Source of the DNA: Parvularcula sp038749595
GTDB lineage: Bacteria > Pseudomonadota > Alphaproteobacteria > Caulobacterales > Parvularculaceae
Direction of reading: 5' to 3'
Assembly: GCA_038749595.1 (NCBI GenBank)
Contig: JBCDHW010000001.1
Location: forward strand, 310,001-374,000
DNA: 64,000 nucleotides
Shown: one piece after another, positions 1 through 8,601 of the stretch
Numbering within the stretch: position 1 is the stretch's first letter
Layout of the letters: each line of letters opens with the position of its first letter
The notes under the pieces: model-generated
The model's database searches: none
What the model saw: only the letters and a program-made list of their open reading frames with translations
What the model was told of the DNA's origin: nothing
Made by a program: the position numbers and the translations under genes

Positions 1-754
1 CGTGGGCAATGCGATCGGCTGCGGCCAGCGCATAAAGCGGGTCGCGCTCAATGCCGAGGTAATGGCGACCGAGCCTGCGGGCCACGGCGCCGGTCGTGCC
101 GGTCCCAAAGAACGGGTCGAGAATAATGTCGCCAGGGTCTGTCGTTGCGGTGATGATCCGGTGCAGCAACGCCTCGGGCTTTTGCGTTGGGTGCAGTTTT
201 GCGCCGTCCTGCTTGAGCCGCTCGCCGCCCGTGCAGAGCGGCAGGGCCCAGTCAGAGCGCATTTGCACGTCTTCGTTCGCGGCTTTTAACGAGTGGTAGT
301 TGAACTTCACGCGCGCTTTTTGGTCCCGCGCCGCCCAAATCAACGTTTCATGCGCGTTAGTGAAGCGCGTTCCGCGAAAGTTGGGCATTGGATTGCTCTT
401 GGTCCAGATGATATCATTCTGGATCCAAAACCCGAGATCTTGAACCGCCGTGCCTAAGCGGAAAATATTGTGGTACGAACCGATAACCCAAAGAGCGCCG
501 TTTTTCTTCAGTACACGTTTGCACTCTTTAAGCCAGCCGCGACAGAATTCATCGTAGGCGGTAAAGCTCGAGAATTGGTCCCAATCAGCATCAACTCCGT
601 CTACGGCTGATTGATCGGGCCGGGTGAGACCGTCTTTAAGCTGAAGGTTATAGGGTGGGTCAGCAAAAACGAGGTCGACCGTGCCGTCGCCAAGGGATTT
701 CAGCACTTCAAGACAGTCGCCTTGAATGATCTGGTCTTTGACGTCAGCTGTCAT
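1..754 (-). CDS. ccrM: CcrM-type adenine DNA methyltransferase (GANTC), 3' end cut by window
   Basis: N6-adenine methyltransferase of the beta class, which in alphaproteobacteria methylates GANTC and times cell-cycle transcription. The visible 251 residues begin MTADVKDQIIQGDCLEVL. The catalytic DPPYNL motif is at about residues 32-37 and the SAM-binding DPFFGTGTTG follows near residue 215, the DPPY-first order of beta-class enzymes. The C-terminal extension typical of CcrM lies beyond the left edge, so completeness cannot be judged. The gene lies 92 nt downstream of rnhB on the same strand, but that gap holds a CtrA-like box and a GAGTC site, so it probably has its own cell-cycle promoter. 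The family call is firm; GANTC specificity is inferred from similarity to Caulobacter CcrM. Confidence 0.93.
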   Translation of the reverse strand, partial: MTADVKDQIIQGDCLEVLKSLGDGTVDLVFADPPYNLQLKDGLTRPDQSAVDGVDADWDQFSSFTAYDEFCRGWLKECKRVLKKNGALWVIGSYHNIFRLGTAVQDLGFWIQNDIIWTKSNPMPNFRGTRFTNAHETLIWAARDQKARVKFNYHSLKAANEDVQMRSDWALPLCTGGERLKQDGAKLHPTQKPEALLHRIITATTDPGDIILDPFFGTGTTGAVARRLGRHYLGIERDPLYALAAADRIAH

Positions 755-787
755 GGGCACCACTCTTCTTGACTGCCGATCCGATCT

Positions 788-792
788 GAGTC
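788..792 (-). promoter_or_regulatory. GANTC methylation site in the ccrM leader
   Basis: A single GAGTC (GANTC) lies between the CtrA-like box and the ccrM start, the only one in this gap. In Caulobacter, methylation of GANTC sites in the ccrM leader feeds back on ccrM expression, so the placement is suggestive. The role here is inferred. Confidence 0.5.
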
Positions 793-799
793 CCCAGGG

Positions 800-814
800 T
801 TAAGCAGTGTTTAA
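800..814 (-). promoter_or_regulatory. CtrA-like box TTAA-N7-TTAA upstream of ccrM
   Basis: A perfect TTAA, seven bases, TTAA arrangement lies 46-60 nt upstream of the ccrM start codon in the rnhB-ccrM gap. This is the core consensus bound by the response regulator CtrA, which activates ccrM in Caulobacter. Further TTAA halves occur at 826-829 and 847-850. The match is seen directly; binding is inferred. Confidence 0.6.
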
Positions 815-846
815 TCCGTGTGCTGTTAACTTGTGTGAAGGGAAGA

Positions 847-1449
847 TTAACCGAGGATCTTTGTGAGGAAGCTGTGCCTATGAAATCGGGTGGGACCGTG
901 CTCTAGGATTGCCGACCTGTGGGCCGCGCTGCCGTAGCCTTTGTTCGTATGCCAACCAAATTGTGGAAAACGAACCGCGAGTTGTTCCATCATGCGATCG
1001 CGCGCGGTTTTTGCCGCGATAGCGGCTGCCGATACGGAGGGGCAGGTGGCGTCGGCTTTCACCTCGGTCATGACTGCGCGAATGGGGAACTTCGGCGCGC
1101 GATTGCCGTCGACAAGGATGACCGCATCGTTGGGCGCCCGGAGCGCCGCAACGGCGAGGCGCATCGCGGCATGGGTCGCCTTCTCGATGCCGATCGCATC
1201 GATTGTGGCCGCCGACGCAGCGGCGATCGCGATCTCAGCGTTGGCGTGGATGAGGTCTGTGAGGGCGAGCCGCCGCTTTTCCGTCAGCGCCTTGGAGTCG
1301 CGGAGCCCAGGGATCGACGTCGGGTCCGGCAGGTAAGCTGCGCCAGCGACCACGGGACCCGCGAGCGGGCCGCGCCCCACTTCGTCGACACCGATAACGG
1401 GGCGCCCGTTACAGAGCTCTCGTTCGTATGCCGGATCTGCGTCTGCCAT
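847..1449 (-). CDS. rnhB: Ribonuclease HII
   Basis: Cleaves the RNA strand of RNA-DNA hybrids and removes misincorporated ribonucleotides. The 200-residue product is the usual length. It has the signature VDEVGRGPLAGPVVA near residues 21-35, including the acidic pair D22/E23, a DSK motif, a further Asp in LVDGNR, and the C-terminal GYGS motif followed by H. It sits between the radical-SAM gene upstream (43-nt gap) and ccrM downstream on the same strand, an order common in alphaproteobacteria. Identification is secure. Confidence 0.96.
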   Translation of the reverse strand: MADADPAYERELCNGRPVIGVDEVGRGPLAGPVVAGAAYLPDPTSIPGLRDSKALTEKRRLALTDLIHANAEIAIAAASAATIDAIGIEKATHAAMRLAVAALRAPNDAVILVDGNRAPKFPIRAVMTEVKADATCPSVSAAAIAAKTARDRMMEQLAVRFPQFGWHTNKGYGSAAHRSAILEHGPTRFHRHSFLTKILG

Positions 1450-1492
1450 CGGGAGGAAGTGGTTGGCTGGGGTACATTCGCCAAGTCACCTT

Positions 1493-2581
1493 TTAGGCAA
1501 AAAGATCCGATTGCTCAGGCGCCATCGCGCGCCCGTTGAAGTGCTCTGCCGATGGGACCGGCATTGGAACGAACCCAAGGCGCCGCTTCGTTGCTTCAAA
1601 GCGCTTGGTGATGAGATCGGCGTAGGCGCCTTTCGGCCCAGAGCCTCGCGAGCGCTGTACGTCATAGAGGCGGCCGCCGTTGATGGTCTTCAGGTGCCCA
1701 ATCACGCGATTTCTTCGTGTGGGCGCGATGGTTTCCAGCCACTCTTCAAACAAGGGTCCCACCTCTTGCGGGAGGCGGAGGAGGGTGAAGGCCGTGAACG
1801 TCGCGCCCGCTTCGCGCGCCTTGGTCATCAAGCCCTCCAATTCGTGATCAGTTAGCCCGGGGATCATCGGTCCGTGCACCGTACCCGTTGGGATCCCCGC
1901 CGCGCTGAGCGCCCGCACAGCCTCAAACCGCTTTTGCGGCGTTGGTGCCCGCGGTTCCATCGCGCGCGCAAGGGCTCTGTCGTTTGTCGTAATCGACACC
2001 AACGCTCTGACCAGATTGAGTTTATTCAGCTCCGAAATCAGATCGAGGTCGCGCAGGATCAAGTCAGACTTGGTCAGGAGGCTGACAGGGTGCTTGAATT
2101 CGAGGAGAACCTCCAAAACCTCGCGGATGATCCGATACCGCTTCTCGATGGGCTGGTAAGGATCGGTGTTGGTTCCGATCGCGATCGTTTTGACCTTGTA
2201 GTTTTTTGCCGAAAGCTCTCGCCTCAAGAGCACCGCAGCGTTGGGCTTGGCGAAAAGTCTGCTCTCAAAATCGAGGCCGGGAGAGAGCCCAAGATAGGCG
2301 TGGGTGGGCCGCGCGAAACAGTAAACGCATCCGTGCTCGCATCCGCGGTAGGGATTGATCGACCGGTCAAAGCCAACAAACGGGCTATCGTTAAAGGTGA
2401 CGATTTTCTTCGCCGCCTCTTCGGTGACCGTCGTCTTTCGCTTGTCGTCGTCCGCTGCGCTCCAGCCATCATCGACCCGCGCGCGGACATCAAGTTCGTA
2501 TCGCCCGGAGGCGTTCGAAAGCGCTCCGCGTCCACCCGAGCGCTTCGCTGCGCGAAATGAAAGGCCCGCCGCTTGTCCCAT
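1493..2581 (-). CDS. PA0069-family radical SAM protein
   Basis: Radical SAM protein of 362 residues. The cluster-binding CEHGCVYC (CxxxCxxC) is near residues 81-88 and is preceded by INPYRGC, the arrangement of the PA0069/SplB-like family. GTNTDPYQPIE is the usual SAM-contact region. The C-terminal half has the LPQEVGPLFEEWL block of the family. Reaction and substrate are unknown; some relatives are annotated as spore photoproduct lyase-like, but nothing here supports DNA repair specifically. It is the first gene of a probable radSAM-rnhB unit. Start chosen at the ATG giving a full N-terminal segment; an internal start is possible because the first 40 residues are low in conservation signals. 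Confidence 0.85.
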   Translation of the reverse strand: MGQAAGLSFRAAKRSGGRGALSNASGRYELDVRARVDDGWSAADDDKRKTTVTEEAAKKIVTFNDSPFVGFDRSINPYRGCEHGCVYCFARPTHAYLGLSPGLDFESRLFAKPNAAVLLRRELSAKNYKVKTIAIGTNTDPYQPIEKRYRIIREVLEVLLEFKHPVSLLTKSDLILRDLDLISELNKLNLVRALVSITTNDRALARAMEPRAPTPQKRFEAVRALSAAGIPTGTVHGPMIPGLTDHELEGLMTKAREAGATFTAFTLLRLPQEVGPLFEEWLETIAPTRRNRVIGHLKTINGGRLYDVQRSRGSGPKGAYADLITKRFEATKRRLGFVPMPVPSAEHFNGRAMAPEQSDLFA

Positions 2582-2671
2582 CTTCTGAACATAAAGAGAA
2601 CAAAGGAACAGATCAAGAACGAGTTTTCCCGAATCAGCAACCTTGAGTAGGCATTGGGTGTGTAGACACCA

Positions 2672-4066
2672 TCAGTTCGTCGCTGCAGCGAGATCTTTTC
2701 GGTTCGGCTTCCCGAGGAGGCGATTGAAAAAGAGCGCCGAAATCAGACCTGAAAGAATGAAGGAAAGCGCGGCCGCGGCGAAGACGGCTTGGTCGGGACG
2801 CCACCCCATGACGCCGACTCCGAAGAGTGAAAGCCCTGCGTAGAAGCCGACGTAGCGCAAGGCGTTCGCGCCGAACGCAAGGTTGGGATAGCCGAGGGGG
2901 TTAAAAATGCCGATCCCAACGATGAGGAGCCCGGCGCCCCATAGCCCGTAAGCGATGGCTTCGAGGTAGCGGTCGCTGATCGCGGCAATCGCCGCATCGC
3001 GGGTGAAGGCACTGGCGAGGGAGCCTCCGGCGCAGAAGAGGATGATGGCGCCCACAGCGCCCCAGAGGAGCGCGAAGCGCCATACATCGCGCTCCGCACC
3101 GCGCAGGCGCTGATCTTTCGCTGCTCCCACATTTTGCCCGATAAACGGGGTGATGCCGGTTTGCAGCGCAAAGAAGGGGATCAACGCCAGCGCTTCAATT
3201 CGAGCACCGACGGCAAAACCTGCGACGGCATCGGGGCCAGCGCTAGCAATCAACCGCGTGGTCACCGCGGTGCCGATAGGGGCCACGAGCTGTGCAAAGA
3301 AGGCTGGGGCGCCGTAGCGCAGCACCTGCAAAATGCACGGGAGGAACGTTCGGAAGAGCGCTGCGCTCACGGTCAACAAGTTCGATCGGATCAGCCATCC
3401 AAGCGCCAACGCCACGATGACCGCCCGCGCGGTGATGGTTGCGTAGGCCGCACCCGCCATACCGAGCTTCGGGAGCCCGAGCAGCCCGAAAATGATGAAC
3501 GGCGAAATCGCTGCATTGATAAAGGCGGCCAGGACCATCAACGCACTGGGGATGTTCGATTCCCCTGTGGACCGCATCAATCCATTGAGCACAATCGGCG
3601 TGACTAGGAGCGGTAGGCCCCAATACCACACGGTCATGAACTGGTTGATATAGAACAGCAATTCTCGCGGAGCACCGAGCGCTAAGAAGACGATGTCGCT
3701 GACGCGCACCATGATGACGGCGATCACGAGCGCGAACATCACCGTGAACAGCAGCGTTGCTGTGATCAGCGCTTGGGCTTGTTGCTCGTTGCCCGCGCCG
3801 ATGGCCCGCGAGACGACCGAGGCGCCGCCGTTGCTCATCCCAATCGCGATCGCGCTCATCCCGAAGATGACGGGAAAACAAAAGCCGATGGCGGCGAGCT
3901 CGTCTCCGCCGAGGCGACCTATATAAAAAGTGTCGGTGACGTTGATGGCGATGACCGAAAACAGGCCGAGGGTCATGGGCCAGGACAGGTCGAACAGGAC
4001 CTTGGTGACAGGTTCCGTCAACAAGCGTGACCGTCGCTCTGAAAGTTGGGTCGCCGCTTTGCCCAT
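2672..4066 (-). CDS. MATE family efflux transporter
   Basis: Inner-membrane multidrug/toxin extrusion antiporter (Na+ or H+ coupled) of 464 residues with about twelve hydrophobic segments. The N-terminal half holds DLSWPMTLGLFSVIAINVTDTFYIGRLGG, quoted here only as the region at residues 27-55, which is the characteristic first helix pair of MatE domains. A matching second MatE repeat starts near residue 240 (RYGAPAFFAQ). Substrate cannot be inferred. It is transcribed alone; the next minus-strand gene downstream is 90 nt away. The ATG start has no strong upstream competitor. Confidence 0.9.
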   Translation of the reverse strand: MGKAATQLSERRSRLLTEPVTKVLFDLSWPMTLGLFSVIAINVTDTFYIGRLGGDELAAIGFCFPVIFGMSAIAIGMSNGGASVVSRAIGAGNEQQAQALITATLLFTVMFALVIAVIMVRVSDIVFLALGAPRELLFYINQFMTVWYWGLPLLVTPIVLNGLMRSTGESNIPSALMVLAAFINAAISPFIIFGLLGLPKLGMAGAAYATITARAVIVALALGWLIRSNLLTVSAALFRTFLPCILQVLRYGAPAFFAQLVAPIGTAVTTRLIASAGPDAVAGFAVGARIEALALIPFFALQTGITPFIGQNVGAAKDQRLRGAERDVWRFALLWGAVGAIILFCAGGSLASAFTRDAAIAAISDRYLEAIAYGLWGAGLLIVGIGIFNPLGYPNLAFGANALRYVGFYAGLSLFGVGVMGWRPDQAVFAAAALSFILSGLISALFFNRLLGKPNRKDLAAATN

Positions 4067-4647
4067 GGCGGGGCCTTCGCGACGCTTGCGGGTAAAGGCA
4101 AGTCCTCGGCGCGAAAACGATCCTCCCGTGCGCTCTGGAGGAGAGGAGCGCTGATCTGGCCTGGTTATGAAAGCCTAGGCGGTTTGTGCTGGCGGAAGCT
4201 GCGGCTTGCCGCGAAAACAGTGTGGCTTGTGGGCGAGGGTAAAGCCTCTCGTATGGCGTGTAATCACCAAGCCACCGGAGCCTCTCTGCATTCGGCTTTG
4301 GGCGAGGGCCCCGCATAGGCAACACGTCCCGCGCGCAGCCGTGGGACCCACCTAGCGTAGGACGGGAATTTGAGCGTGTACGCCGATGCAGCGCTGAGCC
4401 TCTTGAATGCTGAAATTTTTGAAAGAATCGATGCTCGAAGTAACCTTAACGGAAGTTAACCTTACCGTCAGCCATTTGAGGGCGACTTCTCAGAACCAGC
4501 ATGCAACCTAGTAACCATTCGTAAACGTCTGCTCCACGGCAGGATATGCTGATGGGACCGACGTTTGCGCGTTTGTATAGCGCCGGCACTGGGTACGGGG
4601 AGCGGTTCCTCTGCGTGGGACGGGGCATTTCTAAGTGGGGATATCCA
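4067..4647. other. Intergenic region, upstream of the secreted protease
   Basis: About 580 bases between the divergent MATE and protease genes without a credible gene. It contains two TTAAC-rich stretches: TTAA at 4446-4449 and 4456-4459 separated by six bases, and GTAACCAT near 4510-4517. These resemble CtrA half-sites, but the spacing is six rather than seven. A 90-codon plus-strand frame from 4046 is an antisense shadow running into the gap. The promoters of both genes should lie here. Confidence 0.5.
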
Positions 4648-5847
4648 ATGAAGAAACTTCTACTGAGCATTTCGGTTGCTGCCGTCTCCATGGCGGGCGC
4701 TGCAAACGCTGCTCCTGCTCTCCAGATGAATGGTGGGCATGTAGGCGTGAGCACAACGATCAACGCTCAAGTGCAAGAGCGCATCGTGACGGTTGATGAC
4801 AACAACGGCGTCATCCCGGGCACCGTCAACATTGACATGAGCGGCGCTGCCCTTTTCGGCTCGACGATCGACTCGATTAACGGCACGGTCTATGGCGCTG
4901 GGCCGAACTATGTCCCGACTCAATTCACGGGCGTTGGTCAGCTGGTTCTGCAAACGGTTGGTTCGAACACGGTTGGTCTCTGCACCGCGTCACGCATCAG
5001 CGCGACTCACATTTTGACCGCCGCACACTGCATGACAGACGGTTCAGGCGCTGTTGACCGCGACACCGGCATCATCGGCTTCATCGATGGAAACGGTAAC
5101 GTCGAAGAGCACACGTTCACCATTTCGCAGGACAACATTCACCCGCTCTACGATGGTGACCTCGCCAACGGTTACGACCTCGCTGTGTTCGAACTCGACT
5201 CCACACCGAGCATGGGCATTGAGATCTACGAGATCTATCGCGACAGCGACGAGCTCTTCCAAACCTACACTCGTGTCGGCTTTGGCGGTCTCGGTAACGG
5301 TAACGTCGGCGCACGCGGCGGCGAGCTTGGCTTCAAACTTCAAGGCCAAAACGTCTATGAAGCGAACGCTGACATCGTCAACGAGATCCTGAGCACGATC
5401 AACGACACGTTCTCGACGTTCCCGGAGACGGTTCTTCTTTCCGACTTCGACAACGGTCTCGCTGTTCAGAACGCACTTGAGCAGTACGACCTGTTCCTGC
5501 TCGACAACGGCATCACCACGGCAAACTCGGGCATGTTCACCGACACGGGTGTCATGGGTGAATCGAACTCGGCTGGTGGCGACTCGGGCGGTCCGGGCTT
5601 CATCAACGGCCAAATTGCTGGTGTGACGTCGTTTGGCCTCGGCTTCGGCGGCTTCTTCGCCGACCTCGACGGCGTTGTGAACTCAACGTTCGGCGAAGTG
5701 ATGGGCGACGCCCGCGTCTCCGCTGGTCAGGACTTCATCGACAGCTTCATTAACCCAGGCGATCCGATCCCGGTTCCTGCCGCTGCATGGCTGTTCGGCA
5801 CGATCGCAGCTGGTGCTGCAGCGCGCCGCAAAGCGAAAAAAGCCTAA
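4648..5847 (+). CDS. Secreted trypsin-like serine protease with PEP-CTERM-like C-terminus
   Basis: 399 residues. The start is the ATG at 4648, which gives a clean signal peptide (MKKLLLSISVAAVSMAGAA, cleavage near ANA-AP). An upstream in-frame ATG would add 34 non-signal residues. The S1 catalytic triad is visible: His in LTAAHC, Asp in NGYDLAVFEL and Ser in GGDSGGPG. The C-terminus reads IPVPAAAWLFG, then a short hydrophobic stretch and ARRKAKKA: the proline motif, helix and basic tail of PEP-CTERM/VPxPA sorting signals handled by exosortases. Codon use is strongly biased to C-ending codons, suggesting high expression. Two hairpins follow the stop. Natural substrate unknown. Confidence 0.85.
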   Translation: MKKLLLSISVAAVSMAGAANAAPALQMNGGHVGVSTTINAQVQERIVTVDDNNGVIPGTVNIDMSGAALFGSTIDSINGTVYGAGPNYVPTQFTGVGQLVLQTVGSNTVGLCTASRISATHILTAAHCMTDGSGAVDRDTGIIGFIDGNGNVEEHTFTISQDNIHPLYDGDLANGYDLAVFELDSTPSMGIEIYEIYRDSDELFQTYTRVGFGGLGNGNVGARGGELGFKLQGQNVYEANADIVNEILSTINDTFSTFPETVLLSDFDNGLAVQNALEQYDLFLLDNGITTANSGMFTDTGVMGESNSAGGDSGGPGFINGQIAGVTSFGLGFGGFFADLDGVVNSTFGEVMGDARVSAGQDFIDSFINPGDPIPVPAAAWLFGTIAAGAAARRKAKKA

Positions 5848-5874
5848 CATCGGCCTCGCGCGAGCGAGGTTAGG
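5843..5874 (+). other. Stem-loop at the protease stop codon
   Basis: CCTCGC-GCGA-GCGAGG forms a stem with a GCGA tetraloop, flanked by complementary CCTAAC (5843-5848) and TTAGG (5870-5874). It overlaps the stop codon and lies just before a second hairpin, and may stabilise the mRNA 3' end. Confidence 0.5.
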
Positions 5875-5879
5875 ATAAG

Positions 5880-5924
5880 CTTCAGCCCGTCTGGCTCCCT
5901 CGGCTAGGCGGGCTGAAGTGTTTT
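5880..5924 (+). terminator. Terminator of the protease gene
   Basis: Ten perfectly paired bases, CTTCAGCCCG (5880-5889) with CGGGCTGAAG (5909-5918), a 19-base loop and a short TGTTTT tail. Confidence 0.7.
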
Positions 5925-5987
5925 GAGGGTCGCGTCGCACGCGTTCGGCTTGGCATTTGGCCGATCGGACTGGACCGGCGCAGAAAG

Positions 5988-6018
5988 AAGCCGCCCCACG
6001 CTGGTGAGGCGGCTTTTT
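5988..6018. terminator. Probable bidirectional terminator between protease and mscL
   Basis: AAGCCGCC (5988-5995) pairs with GGCGGCTT (6008-6015) and runs into TTTTT on the plus strand. On the minus strand the hairpin lies 27 nt past the mscL stop and is followed by CTTTCT, a weaker tail, so it probably serves mscL too. Confidence 0.65.
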
Positions 6019-6044
6019 CGTTCCCGTTGAGATGTAAGGCTTGG

Positions 6045-6470
6045 TTATTTCGCCTGGAGCGCGTCCCGGATCTCGGTGAGCAGCTGAATGTCCGCCGGCG
6101 GCTCGGCCGGTGCTTCCTCGGCTGCTTCTTCTTCTTTGCGCTTGAGGCTGTTCATGCCTTTCACCAGAGCAAAGACAGCCATGGCAACGATCAGGAAGCT
6201 GATGACATTGTTGATGAAAAGTCCGTAGGCGATCACCGGAGCACCGGCTTCTCTTGCAGCCTCTAACGACGAATACTCGCCGCCGAGCGGGTCGACGAAG
6301 AGGCTCGAGAAATCGACCCCGCCTGTGAGATACCCAATCGGCGGCATAATCACATCACTGACTAAACTCTTGACGATCGTACCAAATGCGCCGCCCAGAA
6401 TGATGCCGACGGCCAAGTCGACGGCGTTGCCCTTCACGGCAAACTCTTTGAACTCGTTAACGATACCCAC
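6045..6470 (-). CDS. mscL: Large-conductance mechanosensitive channel MscL
   Basis: Homopentameric inner-membrane channel that opens on membrane tension to release solutes during osmotic downshock. The 141 residues match the family length. The N-terminal helix MGIVNEFKEFAVKGNAVDLA leads into the glycine/alanine-rich pore helix TM1 (VGIILGGAFGTIVKSLVSDVI), with a periplasmic loop and TM2 (LFINNVISFLIVAMAVF) after it. A charged cytoplasmic tail rich in Glu follows, then the terminal LLTEIRDAL helix. Monocistronic. Confidence 0.96.
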   Translation of the reverse strand: MGIVNEFKEFAVKGNAVDLAVGIILGGAFGTIVKSLVSDVIMPPIGYLTGGVDFSSLFVDPLGGEYSSLEAAREAGAPVIAYGLFINNVISFLIVAMAVFALVKGMNSLKRKEEEAAEEAPAEPPADIQLLTEIRDALQAK

Positions 6471-6587
6471 GAAACTCTCTCCTTACTCGCGTGCGCGCGA
6501 CTTTTCCGTCAGTTCAGAACGCGGCGCAATTACGAAATACAGCTGGGTCGCGCATAAGAACTCGGTATACGTCATATCGGCGCGCGT

Positions 6588-6626
6588 AAAAAAGAGGCCC
6601 CGCGCGACACGCGCAGGGCCACTTCT
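6588..6626 (-). terminator. Terminator of trcR
   Basis: Read on the minus strand, GGCCCTGCGCG and CGCGCGGGGCC pair around a TGT loop and are followed by a CTCTTTTTT tract. It lies about 25 nt past the trcR stop. Confidence 0.7.
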
Positions 6627-6650
6627 ATTGTCCGGGGACGGATGTCTTGA

Positions 6651-7319
6651 TCAGTTCGAATCCGACCCAAAGTTAGCGAACACCTTGTCGAGGTCAGGCG
6701 CGCTGCTCTGCTCTTGCTCCTCCGGCTCGGCTGTCGTTTCCTCAGCAGGCTGAAGAGTTGCGCCCTCGGGCAAGGTTCCCGCTTCTTCCATCCGTGCACG
6801 TTCCTCTGCTGCTTTTTGAACAGCCATGTCGAGGTCAAATTGCGTGCAAAAACCGAGGGTCACCGGATCCATGGGCTCAAGGTTTGCGGAGTTCCAATGG
6901 GACTTGTCGCGGATCGATTGGATCGTCTGCTTGGTGGTGCCCAGCAGCTTTGAGATCACCCGGTCGGGCACTTCGGGGTGGTTTCGAACGATCCATGCGA
7001 TCGCGTTGGGCCGTTCTTGCCGACGCGACGTCGGAATGTAGCGCTTTTTCTTCTTTGCTTCGGGGACGATCACTTTCTTGCGCGACAATTTCATGCGGTA
7101 GTCTTCGCTCGCTTCCGCCTTTTCGATTTCGTCGCGCGTCAGTTGATCGGCGGTAATGGGATTAATCCCGCGCATGCCCGCGGCGACGTCACCATCGGCA
7201 ATCCCTTTGACTTCAAGGGGGTGCAGACCGCAGAAATCGGCGATTTGGTCAAAGGTCAGCGCCGTGTTGTCGATCAACCAGACCGCGGTGGCTTTCGGCA
7301 TTTGCGGTGTGTCGGCCAT
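6651..7319 (-). CDS. trcR: DUF1013 cell-cycle transcriptional regulator TrcR
   Basis: DUF1013 protein of 222 residues; in Caulobacter the family member TrcR associates with RNA polymerase and influences cell-cycle promoters. The conserved core starts at residue 5 (PKATAVWLIDNTALTFDQIADFC region) and includes an HTH-like segment near RVISKLLGTTKQTIQSIRDK. A Lys/Arg-rich stretch (SRKKVIVPEAKKKKRY) precedes it, and the C-terminal tail is acidic and Pro/Glu-rich. The start at 7319 is chosen because GGAGGA lies just upstream and MADTPQMPK begins the conserved domain; the open frame extends 51 codons further up without similarity. Divergent from queA. Function is inferred from the family. Confidence 0.88.
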   Translation of the reverse strand: MADTPQMPKATAVWLIDNTALTFDQIADFCGLHPLEVKGIADGDVAAGMRGINPITADQLTRDEIEKAEASEDYRMKLSRKKVIVPEAKKKKRYIPTSRRQERPNAIAWIVRNHPEVPDRVISKLLGTTKQTIQSIRDKSHWNSANLEPMDPVTLGFCTQFDLDMAVQKAAEERARMEEAGTLPEGATLQPAEETTAEPEEQEQSSAPDLDKVFANFGSDSN

Positions 7320-7483
7320 AGGGTCCTCCATGGATAAGCAAAGCGCCGCAGCGACGCTGGATACGGGTGTCCCCGGCGCGTCGTCCGGCGGAGTTTTCGC
7401 TGAATGACTGGGGAGTTTTCGGAGGAATACGCTCGAATGTGAAGCGTTGCAAGTCTGCGGCGCGCAGCCCAAAGGGCACGCCC

Positions 7484-8539
7484 ATGCGCACCTCTGATTT
7501 CGATTTCCACCTTCCCGAAGAGTTGATCGCCTTGGAGCCGCCAGCGGAGCGCACGGCTGCGCGTTTGCTGCATGTCGGCGAGAACTTTGCTGACCGCGGG
7601 ATCGCTGATCTGCCGTCGGTCCTGAGGCCAGGTGATCTCTTGGTCATCAACGACACCAAGGTCATCCCGGCTGCGTTGGATGGGAGCCGTGATCCGCGCG
7701 AAGATGGCGGCGCGCCCGTCGCGGTCGAAGCCAACTTGATTGAGCGCCTCAATCCGGTCGATGGCCGCTCCCATTGGCGCAGCTTTGCGCGGCCGGGCAA
7801 GCGGTTGCGGGTTGGCGATGTGGTGCGCCTGAACGGCCTAACGGCTGAGATTACCCGGCGCGATGGTATGGAGACGGATCTTCTGTTCACGGTAGAAGAC
7901 TTAGACTTCGATGCGGCTTTAGAGGGCGCAGGCATGCCGCCATTACCGCCTTATATCGCCAGGAAACGCGCGGTGCGCGAGGACGACCGCGAACGCTATC
8001 AAACCGTGTACGCCGCAAGGGCTGGCTCCGTCGCCGCGCCCACCGCGGGCTTGCATTTTACCGACGCGCTTTTTGATGCGCTGGCTGCGAACGGAATCGG
8101 CCGCATTGCGGTGACGTTGCATGTCGGTGCGGGGACATTTCTTCCGGTCACGGAGGATGATACCAGCATGCACCGTATGCACGCGGAGTGGGGTGAGGTG
8201 AGCCAAGCTGCTGCGGACCAAATCAACACAGCCCGTGCCCAGGGAGGCCGTATTGTCGCCGTGGGGACAACGTCGCTGCGCCTGCTCGAAAGCGCTTGGG
8301 ACGGCGTAAAGGTTGCGCCGTTCGCCGCTGAGACCGACATCTTCCTCAAGCCCGGAGACAATTTTCCGGCCTCGGATCTTCTGCTGACGAACTTTCACCT
8401 ACCGAAGTCCACCTTGTTCATGCTGGTATGCGGTTATGCCGGGACCGACCGTATGAAAGCGGCCTATGCCCACGCGATCGAGGAGCGTTACCGGTTTTTC
8501 TCTTACGGCGATGCGTGCCTCCTTGAGCGCAACACTTAG
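7484..8539 (+). CDS. queA: S-adenosylmethionine:tRNA ribosyltransferase-isomerase
   Basis: Transfers and isomerises the ribosyl moiety of SAM onto preQ1-tRNA to form epoxyqueuosine. 351 residues, family length. Begins MRTSDFDFHLPEELIA, the canonical N-terminus, with AAGGG about ten bases upstream; an earlier in-frame codon at 7367 would add 39 unlike residues. Conserved blocks include the NDTKVIPA motif, the AAPTAGLHFT motif, TLHVGAGTFLPV and LLTNFHLPKSTL. The partner tgt lies 1.3 kb downstream on the same strand, after three small genes. Secure. Confidence 0.96.
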   Translation: MRTSDFDFHLPEELIALEPPAERTAARLLHVGENFADRGIADLPSVLRPGDLLVINDTKVIPAALDGSRDPREDGGAPVAVEANLIERLNPVDGRSHWRSFARPGKRLRVGDVVRLNGLTAEITRRDGMETDLLFTVEDLDFDAALEGAGMPPLPPYIARKRAVREDDRERYQTVYAARAGSVAAPTAGLHFTDALFDALAANGIGRIAVTLHVGAGTFLPVTEDDTSMHRMHAEWGEVSQAAADQINTARAQGGRIVAVGTTSLRLLESAWDGVKVAPFAAETDIFLKPGDNFPASDLLLTNFHLPKSTLFMLVCGYAGTDRMKAAYAHAIEERYRFFSYGDACLLERNT

Positions 8540-8601
8540 GAACGGCTCTGGGTGGGGTCTCAAACGCTCGGAAAAACCGCTCTAGGAAAGAGGGAAGGGT
8601 G

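Noticed and set aside
4446..4459. TTAA-TTAA pair upstream of the protease as a CtrA box
   Set aside because: The spacer is six bases, not seven, and the site is about 190 nt from the start; too weak to call.
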